Of a stretch of 60,539 nt of DNA, positions 17,328 to 25,305 are shown one piece after another; the first letter of the stretch is position 1; each line of letters opens with the position of its first letter. Location of the stretch: assembly GCA_025929075.1 (NCBI GenBank), contig JAICMS010000002.1:1-60539 (forward strand). The letters are read 5' to 3'. Made by a program: the position numbers and the translations under genes. The DNA is from Propionibacteriales bacterium (GTDB lineage Bacteria > Actinomycetota > Actinomycetes > Propionibacteriales > Nocardioidaceae). The notes beneath the pieces are model-generated. The model was given only the letters and a program-made list of their open reading frames with translations. It had not been told where the DNA came from and did no database searches.

Positions 17328-18335
17328 TCATCGGCGCAGCCCCGGCACGACCTCTCGACCGAAGACCTCCAGCCACTCCTGCTGGTTGCGGCCGACGTTG
17401 TGCAGGTAAACCTTGGTGACGCCGAGGTCGAGGAACCGCTGGATCTCGGCGCGGTGCTTGTCGGGGTCGGCGGAGATCACCATCCGGCCGGCAAAGTCGT
17501 CCTCGCGGACAAGAGCTGCCATCGCCTCGAAGTCGTACGGCGACCGGACGTCGGCCTTGGCGAACTTCATGCCGCCGTTGGGCCACTGGCTCATCGCGTT
17601 GCGCAGCGCCTCCTCGTCGGTCGGCGCCCAGGAGAGGTGCAGCTGCAGCAGCTTCGGCATGCCGTCGGCGTCCTTGTCGGCGGACCTGGCCCCCTCGGCG
17701 AACTTGTCGAGGATCCCGGCAACCTGGTCAATCGGGGCGCCGGGGGTGATGATGCCGTCGCATCGAGCGCCGGTACGCCGGGCGTTGAGAGGACCGGCCG
17801 TCGCGACGAGGATGGGCGGCGGCTCAGCCGGCATCGTCCAGAGCCGAGTGGTGTGGTGGCGGAAGTACTCACCGCGGTGCTTGACGTCCTTGCCGCTGAA
17901 GAGACGCTGGATGACCTCAACGGCTTCGAACAGCATCGTGCTGCGTTCGGCGCCCTCCGGCCAGTAGCCACCGAAGACGCTCTCGTTGAGTGCCTCCCCA
18001 GCGCCGAGCCCGAGCCAGGTGCGACCGGGGTACATCGCCTCGAGCGTCGCTGCCGCCTGGGCCACGAGCGCTGGATGGAACCGGAAGCTCGGACAGGTCA
18101 CGCCGGGGCCGAGGTCGCCGGTCGTCCGTTGCCCCAGCGCGCCCAGGACGTTCCAGACGAACGACGCCTGACCCTGCTCGGGCACCCAGGGCTGGAAGTG
18201 GTCGGCGGCCATCACGCCGCTGATGCCGTGCTGCTCGGCCGCCTCCGCCAGATCGATGATCTCGGTCGGCGCGAACTGCTCCAGCGCCGCCGCAAGCCCG
18301 ACCGGCGAAGTGCCGGACATGAGTCGATGAACCAC
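17328..18335 (-). CDS. LLM-class F420-dependent oxidoreductase (TIGR03557-like)
   Basis: A luciferase-like TIM-barrel enzyme of about 335 aa, of the type related to F420-dependent glucose-6-phosphate dehydrogenase. Marks are ADHFQPW near residue 45, FVWNVLGALGQRT, GLGAGEALNE near 115, the PPILVATAGP strand and the TKVYLHNVGRNQQEWLE C-terminus typical of the subfamily. Two GTG codons lie at 18341 and 18335; only 18335 has a proper spacing from GGGAGG. The substrate is unknown. It is the first gene of a minus-strand run with the split-barrel protein, amidohydrolase and kinase. The 143-bp gap to the divergent MFS gene must hold both promoters. Confidence 0.88.
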   Translation of the reverse strand: MVHRLMSGTSPVGLAAALEQFAPTEIIDLAEAAEQHGISGVMAADHFQPWVPEQGQASFVWNVLGALGQRTTGDLGPGVTCPSFRFHPALVAQAAATLEAMYPGRTWLGLGAGEALNESVFGGYWPEGAERSTMLFEAVEVIQRLFSGKDVKHRGEYFRHHTTRLWTMPAEPPPILVATAGPLNARRTGARCDGIITPGAPIDQVAGILDKFAEGARSADKDADGMPKLLQLHLSWAPTDEEALRNAMSQWPNGGMKFAKADVRSPYDFEAMAALVREDDFAGRMVISADPDKHRAEIQRFLDLGVTKVYLHNVGRNQQEWLEVFGREVVPGLRR

Positions 18336-18478
18336 CGTCACCTCCCGAAGTGGTCAGTATCCGACAGTGCATCGCCAGCGCAGCCGCGGCCCCCTCGCCG
18401 TGACTAGCCCGCTCCCTGTCCGTAGGCCTGGGCCGACGTGTCCGTTTGCCTGCCGAACAAGCCGGGTAGAGCCACGAG

Positions 18479-19753
18479 GTGGCGAACGGGCGGCTGGGAC
18501 ACCATCCATCGCCCGGGGGAAGGGTGCCGACCGGCGAGGGGTCGCCGCCCAGCAGTCTTCGGCCGATGCTTGTCGCTTGGGCCGCATGGCTGGCCTTGAT
18601 GGCCGGCGTCAACGTGGCGACTCCGCTGTATCCGGTGTACGCGTCGCAGTACGGCTTCTCAGAACTCGTCTTGACCGCCGTGTTCGCCGTCTACGCGATC
18701 GTGCTGGTGCCGGCACTTGTGCTGTTCGGTCGACTCTCGGACCGCTTCGGACGGCGCGCCGTCATGCTCGCGGGGCTGGCAACCGGCTGCGTCTCGTTGG
18801 TCGTCTTCGCCGCATCGCAAGGCACCGGCTGGCTGTTCGCTTCCCGCGCGCTGCAGGGCCTGGCGGTGGGCATGATCAGCGGGGCGGCGACGGCCGGACT
18901 TGTGGAGTGGGAGCCGACGGGTGGCGGCCAGCGCCCTGCATTCCTCGCCGGTCTGGCCCAAGCCGCCGGCAGCGGTACCGGGCCGCTTGTCGCCGGGATC
19001 CTCGCGCAATGGGCGCCGGCGCCGCTGCGGACGCCGTACCTGGTCTTCCTCGCGCTGACCCTGCTCGGCGGTGTCGCCACCGCGTGCCTGCTGCCGCGCC
19101 CCGCAGCTGACTTCCACCCCGAGCCGTGGCGGCTGCAGCGGCCCCGACTGCCGGAGGACCGGCCGCGATTCGCTCGGGTCAGCATCACCGCCGGCCTCTG
19201 CTGGGCGACCGTCGCCCTGTTCCTGTCGATCGTGCCGTCGTACGCCGCGCAGCTGTTGCACACCAGCAACCTGGCCCTCTTCGGCCTGCTCGCCGCGATG
19301 GCGCTGGCAGCATCGAGCGTTGCGCAAGTGGGCTTCCTCCGGCTCGGTGCGGATCGCGGCTGGGGCACTCGACGCAGCCAGGCGGCCGGGCTGGTCCTGT
19401 TGGCCGCGGGCTTGCTCGCCCTGGTCGCGGCTGCGCCCACCGGTTCACTTCCGCTGCTGCTGATCGCGGCCTGCGCTGCCGGCGTCGGGCATGGCGTCGG
19501 CTTCCTCAACGCGCAGCACGAGCTCAACCTGCTCGCCCCGGAGAACCGGCGTGGTGAGGTGACCGCTGCCTTCATCGCGTGCGTCTATGTGGCGGTGGCA
19601 ACCGCGACCCTTGCCACGGGGGCGCTCGCACAAGCTGTCTCGCTGACCACCGCGGTGGTGTCGGTCGGCGCTGTACTGGCTGCCGGATGTCTCTCGATGG
19701 CGCTCTGGCAGGCGGCCGAGGGCGGGGACCGGCGGTACGTTAGGCGTCGATGA
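18479..19753 (+). CDS. MFS transporter
   Basis: A 424-aa inner-membrane protein of the major facilitator superfamily with about 12 hydrophobic helices. The loop-2 signature GRLSDRFGRR lies near residue 83, and a weaker counterpart follows helix 8. The substrate is unknown; the family shape suits drug or small-molecule efflux. The start is uncertain: GTG 18479 lacks a clear RBS, whereas GTG 18524 follows GGGGGAAGG and still leaves the first helix intact. The stop overlaps the sirtuin start by 4 nt. Confidence 0.88.
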   Translation: MANGRLGHHPSPGGRVPTGEGSPPSSLRPMLVAWAAWLALMAGVNVATPLYPVYASQYGFSELVLTAVFAVYAIVLVPALVLFGRLSDRFGRRAVMLAGLATGCVSLVVFAASQGTGWLFASRALQGLAVGMISGAATAGLVEWEPTGGGQRPAFLAGLAQAAGSGTGPLVAGILAQWAPAPLRTPYLVFLALTLLGGVATACLLPRPAADFHPEPWRLQRPRLPEDRPRFARVSITAGLCWATVALFLSIVPSYAAQLLHTSNLALFGLLAAMALAASSVAQVGFLRLGADRGWGTRRSQAAGLVLLAAGLLALVAAAPTGSLPLLLIAACAAGVGHGVGFLNAQHELNLLAPENRRGEVTAAFIACVYVAVATATLATGALAQAVSLTTAVVSVGAVLAAGCLSMALWQAAEGGDRRYVRRR

Positions 19754-20670
19754 GTACGGCGACAACCACCGCGCCGGCGTTGCAGGTCGACGCCTACGAC
19801 CGGCTGCTCGACCTCGTCGCCGATCGCCGACTGATGGTGCTGACCGGTGCCGGAGTGAGCACGAACTCTGGGATCCCCGACTATCGCGATGCCGACGGCT
19901 GCTGGAAGCGGCAACGACCGATGGAGTTCCGCACCTTCGTGGGCGACCCCCGCGGTCGGGCGCGGTACTGGGCCCGCAGCCAGGTGGGCTGGCGGACCTT
20001 CGGCGCAGCGAAGCCCAACGCCGCCCACCACGCTTTGGCGCGACTGCAACGAGCCGGCCGGGTCGGACTGCTGGTCACTCAGAACGTCGACGGTCTCCAT
20101 CAGGCCGCGGGCTCGACGCGGGTGCTCGACCTGCACGGGCGGCTGGACCGCGTCGTCTGTCTCGGCTGCCGGTCGACCGGCTCCAGAGCCGGCTGGCAGC
20201 GGGTGCTCGACGACGCCAACCCCAGGTGGGGGTCGGTTGACGCTCCGGTCGCGCCCGACGGCGACGCCGACCTCGAGCCTGTACTCGAGGAGTACATCGT
20301 GCCGACCTGTCCGCGGTGCGGCGGCGTTGTCAAGCCGGACGTCGTCTTCTTCGGCGAAAGCGTGCCGAGCTGGCGGCACGCCCAGGCGATGGCGGCGCTC
20401 GGCACGGCCGGTGGGCTGCTCGTCGTCGGCTCGTCGCTGATGGTGTTCTCCGGCTTCCGCTACGCCCGAGCCGCCGCCCGCCTGGCGAGGCCGCTCGCGG
20501 CGGTCAACCACGGCCGCACGAGGGCCGACGACCTGCTCGACGTCAAGGTCGAGGCCGACTGCGGTGCGGTGCTGACGAGGCTTGCCGACGATCTCGGCCG
20601 CGCCGAGACGTCGTTACCGCACGGACCCGCCGACGAATCCGGTGCGTTGGCGCCGTCTCGGCGGGGATGA
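19750..20670 (+). CDS. Sir2-family NAD-dependent protein deacylase
   Basis: A 306-aa sirtuin that removes acyl groups from lysine using NAD. The NAD-binding GAGVSTNSGIPDYR is at 33-46, the catalytic region TQNVDGLH with its general base His just after in LDLHG, and the zinc site is CLGC plus CPRC. FFGESVP and VVGSSLMV complete the Rossmann part. It has an extra 20-residue insert between the two Cys pairs. It overlaps both neighbours (MFS transporter and methyltransferase) by 4 nt, so the three are translated together. The target is unknown. Confidence 0.93.
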   Translation: MSTATTTAPALQVDAYDRLLDLVADRRLMVLTGAGVSTNSGIPDYRDADGCWKRQRPMEFRTFVGDPRGRARYWARSQVGWRTFGAAKPNAAHHALARLQRAGRVGLLVTQNVDGLHQAAGSTRVLDLHGRLDRVVCLGCRSTGSRAGWQRVLDDANPRWGSVDAPVAPDGDADLEPVLEEYIVPTCPRCGGVVKPDVVFFGESVPSWRHAQAMAALGTAGGLLVVGSSLMVFSGFRYARAAARLARPLAAVNHGRTRADDLLDVKVEADCGAVLTRLADDLGRAETSLPHGPADESGALAPSRRG

Positions 20671-21479
20671 GCGAGCGCGAGCCAAGCGGCGGCGTCGTCG
20701 ACTACCGGGAAGTCGACGACGCGACGACGCAGCGGGTCAACCGCGGCGACTGGGACCGGATCTCCGATGACTATCAGCGCGAGCACGGAGACTTCCTGCG
20801 AGATGTGGGCTTCGTGTGGTCGCCGGAGGGGCTCGACGAGGCGGACGCGCACCTGCTCGGAGACGTGTCCGGCCGGCGCGTGCTGGAAGTCGGCTGTGGT
20901 GCCGGGCAATGCGGACGATGGCTGGTGGCCAGCGGAGCACGAGCAGTCGGCATCGACCTGTCCTTCCGCCAGCTACAACACGGTCGGCGCATCGATGCCG
21001 AGTCCGCTGTGCGCCTGCCCACCGCGTGCGGCACGATCACCGCCCTGCCGTTCGCCAGCGCCAGTGTCGACGTGGTCTGCTCGGCGTTCGGCGGGTTTCC
21101 CTTCGTCGTCGACATCGGTTCAGCGTTCGCAGAGGTACGGCGAGTGCTACGCCGTGGCGGCGTGTGCGTGTGCTCGCTCCCCCACCCCGTCAAGTGGATG
21201 TTCCCCGACGACCCCACGATGAGCGGGCTCACGGTCAGCCGGTCGTACTTCGACCGGCGCTCCTATGTCGAGCTCGACGAGGCCGGCCAGCCGTCGTACG
21301 CCGAGCCCCACCACACCGTCGGCGACTGGGTCGCAGCAGCGATGGGGGCGGGCTTCGTCCTCAGACGCCTGCTGGAGCCGGCCTGGCCTCCTGGGCACAC
21401 CGACGTCTGGGGTGGCTGGGGGCCGGAGCGGGGTCGCATGGTGCCGGGGACGCTGATCCTCGATCTCGTCAGCAGCTGA
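20667..21479 (+). CDS. Class I SAM-dependent methyltransferase
   Basis: A 270-aa Rossmann-fold methyltransferase. Motif I is VLEVGCGAGQ near residue 70, motif II GIDLS about 20 later, then LPFASASVDVV and VLRRGG (motif III-IV). The C-terminus ends in a WGGWGPERGRMVPGTLIL block that I have seen in actinobacterial methyltransferases of unknown substrate. The ATG overlaps the sirtuin stop (ATGA) and is preceded by GGCGGGG, so the longer frame inside the sirtuin was rejected. Confidence 0.9.
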   Translation: MSEREPSGGVVDYREVDDATTQRVNRGDWDRISDDYQREHGDFLRDVGFVWSPEGLDEADAHLLGDVSGRRVLEVGCGAGQCGRWLVASGARAVGIDLSFRQLQHGRRIDAESAVRLPTACGTITALPFASASVDVVCSAFGGFPFVVDIGSAFAEVRRVLRRGGVCVCSLPHPVKWMFPDDPTMSGLTVSRSYFDRRSYVELDEAGQPSYAEPHHTVGDWVAAAMGAGFVLRRLLEPAWPPGHTDVWGGWGPERGRMVPGTLILDLVSS

Positions 21480-21534
21480 GCCCTTGCCGGTGGCCACCTC
21501 GGAGGACGGGGACGTCTCGCCGAGTTGGAGCGTT

Positions 21535-21548
21535 CTCCTGCGCAGGAG
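21535..21548. terminator. 14-bp palindrome after the methyltransferase gene
   Basis: CTCCTGCGCAGGAG is a perfect palindrome 56 nt after the stop of the methyltransferase. It may end the three-gene transcript. A GATAAAG further on (about 21560) could be a -10 box for the FAD oxidase gene. Confidence 0.3.
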
Positions 21549-21617
21549 GCACCTGTTCCGATAAAGAGATTCAGCAAGCCGCAGCCGCCGCGACGACTGC
21601 CCATCGGGGAGGGACCA

Positions 21618-22961
21618 ATGACAACGACCGAGAGCACCCACGAAGGCATCCTCATCGAACCAGGCGACCCACGCTGGGACGAGGCCCGGGCCGCTTGGAA
21701 CCTGGCCCTCGACCAGCAGCCGGCGGCAGTCGTCGCCGCCGGAGACGTTGAGGACGTCGTCGCGGCGGTTGCGGTGGCCCGCGACCGCGGCTGGCAGATC
21801 GCCGCCCAGAGCACCGGTCACAACGCCACCCCCCTCGGGCACCTCGCCGACACGCTCCTCGTCAAGACGGCGCCGATCAATGCCGTGAGCGTCGACGTCG
21901 AGCGGCAGCGAGCGAGGGTCGGCGGCGGGGCGATCTGGGGCGATGTCGCGATCTCCGCTGCCGCGCACGGGCTTGCTCCGCTGGCCGGGTCGTCCGCGGA
22001 CGTCGGCGTGGTCGGCTACACCCTCGGCGGCGGCCTGTCGTGGCTCGGCCGGCGGCACGGGCTGGCCTGCACCAACGTGCACGGCGTCGAGATCGTCACT
22101 CCTGACGGGGTCGTTCGTTGGGCGGACGCCGACCACGAGCCCGACCTCTTCTGGGCACTCCGCGGCGGCGGCGGAAACTTCGGCATCGTCACCGCGATGG
22201 AGATCGCGCTCTTCCCGTTGGAGACGGTCTACTCCGGCCAGCTCTTCTGGCCGCTGGAGCGTGCCGCCGACGTTCTGCCTGCCTGGCGGGATTGGGCGGC
22301 CGGGCTCTCAACGGACACGTCGACGTGCATCCGGCTGCTCCGGATGCCGCCGATGGACGAGATCCCGGAGCCGCTGCGCGGCGGCTCCTTCTTCGCGATC
22401 GAGGTGGCGCACCTCGGATCTGCTGCCGATGGGGCCGCGCTCGTCGATCCGCTGCGGGCGCTCGGGCCGGCGATGGATCTGATCGCCGAAGGGCCGGCCA
22501 CCCGGCTGATGGAGCTGCACATGGACCCGCCGCATCCCGTTCCGTACGGCGGCGGTGGCGGGCTGCTGGCCGAGCTGCCCGACGAGGCGATCGGCTCACT
22601 GCTCGACGTTGCCGGCGCCGGCCGCGACAGCAGCCTGCTCAGCGTGGAGATCCGGGCTCTCGGCGGCGCGATCGCCGAGCCGGGTGACCACCCGGCCGCC
22701 CTCGATGCGATCACCGCGCCGTACGTCGTCTTCTGCGTCGGCATGGCGCCGCCTCCCCTGGTGCCCGGCGTGCTCGCCGACGTCGACCAGACGATGGCCT
22801 CGCTCGCGCCGTGGACCGCCCTGCCGTCATACGGCAACTTCGTCGAGCAGGTCGTCGACCCGGCAACTCTGTGGGGAGCCGAGGCGCTGGCCCGGCTGTG
22901 CCAGGTGGCCGAGACCTACGACCCGGACGGGATCATGCGGGCCAACCATCCCCTTCGCTGA
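21618..22961 (+). CDS. FAD-binding oxidase (PCMH/BBE type)
   Basis: A 447-aa flavoprotein with an N-terminal FAD-binding PCMH domain and a C-terminal BBE-like tail. QSTGHNATPLG supplies the His that in this family forms the 8-alpha-histidyl FAD link; GSSADVGVVGYTLGGGLSWLGR is the flavin-binding loop and the end YDPDGIMRANHP is typical of BBE. There is no Tat-type signal peptide, so it is cytoplasmic. Such enzymes oxidise sugars, alkaloids or phenolics; the substrate is unknown. The ATG at 21618 follows GGGGAGGGA. The stop codon runs directly into a 22-bp repeat array. Confidence 0.9.
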   Translation: MTTTESTHEGILIEPGDPRWDEARAAWNLALDQQPAAVVAAGDVEDVVAAVAVARDRGWQIAAQSTGHNATPLGHLADTLLVKTAPINAVSVDVERQRARVGGGAIWGDVAISAAAHGLAPLAGSSADVGVVGYTLGGGLSWLGRRHGLACTNVHGVEIVTPDGVVRWADADHEPDLFWALRGGGGNFGIVTAMEIALFPLETVYSGQLFWPLERAADVLPAWRDWAAGLSTDTSTCIRLLRMPPMDEIPEPLRGGSFFAIEVAHLGSAADGAALVDPLRALGPAMDLIAEGPATRLMELHMDPPHPVPYGGGGGLLAELPDEAIGSLLDVAGAGRDSSLLSVEIRALGGAIAEPGDHPAALDAITAPYVVFCVGMAPPPLVPGVLADVDQTMASLAPWTALPSYGNFVEQVVDPATLWGAEALARLCQVAETYDPDGIMRANHPLR

Positions 22962-22962
22962 C

Positions 22963-23056
22963 CGGCCAAGCTTGCACCGTTGAGTGGCCAAGCTTGCACC
23001 GTTGAGCGGCCAAGCTTGCACCGTTGAGCGGCCAAGCTTGCACCGTTGAGCGGCCA
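22963..23056 (+). repeat. Array A: four 22-bp tandem repeats plus a partial copy
   Basis: Four units start at 22963, 22985, 23007 and 23029, identical but for one base (unit 2 starts T, not C); six bases of a fifth follow. Each contains CGGCCAAGCTTGC then ACCGTTGAG. The array begins one base after the FAD oxidase stop, and that TGA matches the conserved TGA of the repeat. There are no unique spacers, so it is not CRISPR. It is related to array B in inverted orientation. Confidence 0.95.
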
Positions 23057-23260
23057 GTCCCGCCCGCCTATCACCGCCACACCTCGCAGGAGCGGCGGCG
23101 GCAGGCAGGCTCAGCACGATATGGAGCGGAGCGGGGCACCTGCTGGACATGATTGACCCGTTGCGCTCCCTATCGTGAGTGAACCCGACCGTCCCAGCTC
23201 GAGGGGCGCCGAGCCGGTCAGGCAAGGCCTGAGCCCTCGGCAGGTTGGAGCTGCCCAGCA
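23057..23260. other. Non-coding spacer between the two repeat arrays
   Basis: These 204 bp hold no credible gene. One short hairpin, TCAGGC-AAG-GCCTGA at 23218-23232, is visible. No good promoter was found. Confidence 0.5.
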
Positions 23261-23348
23261 GCAACCCTGGCCGGTCAACACCGCAACCCTGGCCGGTCAA
23301 CACCGCAACCCTGGCCGGTCAACACCGCAACCCTGGCCGGTCAACAGG
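23261..23348 (-). repeat. Array B: four 22-bp tandem repeats, inverted relative to array A
   Basis: Units start at 23261, 23283, 23305 and 23327; only the last two bases of unit 4 differ. Read on the minus strand each unit contains TTGC, GTTGA and CGGCCA in the same order and spacing as array A, with 16 of 22 positions identical. The array begins six bases after the stop of the minus-strand gene. Each unit can form a small CGGT-GTTG-ACCG hairpin. Confidence 0.95.
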
Positions 23349-23354
23349 TGGGGG

Positions 23355-25205
23355 CTAGCGGTGGAGGGTGAGCGGGACGGGGCCGAGGCGGACCTGCTCA
23401 CCGGCTGCCACGTCGATGGTTCGCGGGCGGCTGGTGAGGAAGTACGGCGTGCCGTCCTCGAACGGGTAGATCACGAAGAACTTCGGTGAGGTGATCTGGT
23501 CCAGGTTGGCACCCTCGGCGAGGGTGCCCGTGACCCGACCGGCCGCCAGCCGATCGATCCGGAAGAGGCCGGACGCGCCGAACGCGCGGTCGCGCGCCGG
23601 GTGCTCGTCGGTGGGGTTGGTCGGCGAGCCCGCCGGATAGGTCAGCTCATACGACAGTTGCGTGATCAGCGGCTTGCCGTTCGACGCGTAGACCATCCGA
23701 CCAGTGACAACTCCACCTGGCTTGAGCGGCAGATCGACCTGCTTGTCGGTGTGGATGGCGACCCCACTGCGGCAGTACGGCGCGTAGTTGCCCGGATAGG
23801 CGTCCGAGCCGAGCATGTAACGTCCCGGCACCAAGCCCGTCAGCACGTAGTGGCCGGTGGCGTCCGCGCGCTCGATCTCGTGGAAGGAGCCGACCCGGAC
23901 TCGGCCTCCCGGCGGGCACATGTCGCCGGTGGTGGCCTCGACGACCGCCCGAGGGGCGGTCGTGCCGCGAAGGGTCAACGTCGGCTTGTGGAGCACCCGT
24001 GTACCGAGGTCGTAGGTCTGATGCCGCGTCACGTCGACGTGGGCTACGGCGTAGTTGGTGTCGTTGCCGGCAACAACGGTGTACCGGCCAGGGGCCAGGC
24101 CCGGATAGGTCACCCGACCGTCGAGGTTGCGCTGCCCCATGATCGGACGACCCTTGGCGTTGCGCAGCTCGTCGTCGGCACGGAGGGCGGCATGCCCGTC
24201 GGTGCGCAAGGCCAGAGTCACGACGGCGCCCCTGACGAGGGTGATCGGGGCCGATACCTGCTGGTGCGGCGCGGTCACCGACACCGGCACCGACTTGCGG
24301 ACGAAGTCGCTGCCGAAGTAGGTGATGCCGACCTGGTAGTCGCCCGGCCGCAGCCCACTCGCCCGGTAGACACCCCGCGCGTCGGTGGTCGCAGCCGCCA
24401 CAATCTTTCCGGCCGAGGTTCGCACCAGGATGTCGGTGAACGTCACCGGCTTGCCCGCCGAGGTCACGGTCCCTTCGATCGTGGCTCCGCGGCTGACGGC
24501 CCCGTCGACCTGAGCGTCCTCGCCCGGTGCCAGCGAGACGATCGGTGACCGCCACGGCAGCCACCCTTCACCGCCGGCGCCGATCCGGTACCGACCCGGC
24601 GCCAGGCCTTGGAACCGGTAGCCGCCCTGCTCGTCGGTGAAGCCGTAGAACGCGACGGTGCCGTTGAGCCGCAGCAGCCGGATCGACTGGTTGGCCGCAC
24701 CCTGGATGGTGCCGTGCACGAAGCTCTGCGGCTTGACCGTCACGCGGCCAAGATCCCTGTCCTGCGCGGCGGTCCCGAACAGCGCGGTCTGGAGCACCCA
24801 GCTGTCAGTGACGCCGGTCGGGCCGACGTAGGTGATGACATGGTCGACGCCCTGCGCGGTTTCCTTGCAGGCCTTCGGGTACGACGGCTCGGGCTGGCAG
24901 ATCTGGATCAGGTAGCCGTTCGGGCTGGCCTGCCGGACGCGAAACCGCCCGTTGTCGTCGGTGAAGTCGCGGCGGTCGGTGCGATCGGCCACGATGCCGT
25001 GCTCGGGCACCTCACGAGGGCCGACGGAGTTGACGAGGTCGCCGACAACCGGGTTGCCGGCCGCGTCGACCACGACGCCGGTGACCCAGCCGGCGTCGGC
25101 TGGTGCGTCGGCCGCCGACGCAGGCTGGATCGCGGCCATGGTGGCGGCGAGAGCGGCCGCCGTCGCGACCGCAAGTGAACGTCTGACAAAGGTGCCCTGG
25201 CTCAT
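23355..25205 (-). CDS. Secreted multi-domain carboxypeptidase regulatory-like protein
   Basis: A 616-aa predicted exported protein. Residues 1-32 are a signal peptide ending ASAADA. After this come about five or six beta-sandwich modules of the carboxypeptidase regulatory-like/CnaB type, recognisable by G-x-V-x-D-x-x-G-x-P openings and repeated G-L-x-P-G-R-Y turns (GLAPGRYRIG, GLRPGDYQVG, GLAPGRYTVV, GLVPGRYMLG). There is no LPXTG or membrane anchor at the end, so it is probably released. The ATG at 25205 has AGGAG eight bases upstream. The function is unknown; adhesion or polysaccharide binding are guesses. Its 3' end runs into repeat array B. Confidence 0.85.
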   Translation of the reverse strand: MSQGTFVRRSLAVATAAALAATMAAIQPASAADAPADAGWVTGVVVDAAGNPVVGDLVNSVGPREVPEHGIVADRTDRRDFTDDNGRFRVRQASPNGYLIQICQPEPSYPKACKETAQGVDHVITYVGPTGVTDSWVLQTALFGTAAQDRDLGRVTVKPQSFVHGTIQGAANQSIRLLRLNGTVAFYGFTDEQGGYRFQGLAPGRYRIGAGGEGWLPWRSPIVSLAPGEDAQVDGAVSRGATIEGTVTSAGKPVTFTDILVRTSAGKIVAAATTDARGVYRASGLRPGDYQVGITYFGSDFVRKSVPVSVTAPHQQVSAPITLVRGAVVTLALRTDGHAALRADDELRNAKGRPIMGQRNLDGRVTYPGLAPGRYTVVAGNDTNYAVAHVDVTRHQTYDLGTRVLHKPTLTLRGTTAPRAVVEATTGDMCPPGGRVRVGSFHEIERADATGHYVLTGLVPGRYMLGSDAYPGNYAPYCRSGVAIHTDKQVDLPLKPGGVVTGRMVYASNGKPLITQLSYELTYPAGSPTNPTDEHPARDRAFGASGLFRIDRLAAGRVTGTLAEGANLDQITSPKFFVIYPFEDGTPYFLTSRPRTIDVAAGEQVRLGPVPLTLHR

Positions 25206-25305
25206 AAGTGATCTCCTAGAGGGCCACCCACCCACTGGGCGGCCGAGAAGGTCCGGAGAGCCTAGCCGACCGATCGCCTGAGACAAACCCGGTTGCCGGC
25301 CGGCC

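Noticed and set aside
22963-23348. CRISPR array
   Set aside because: Units follow each other without unique spacers and there are no cas genes in the window.
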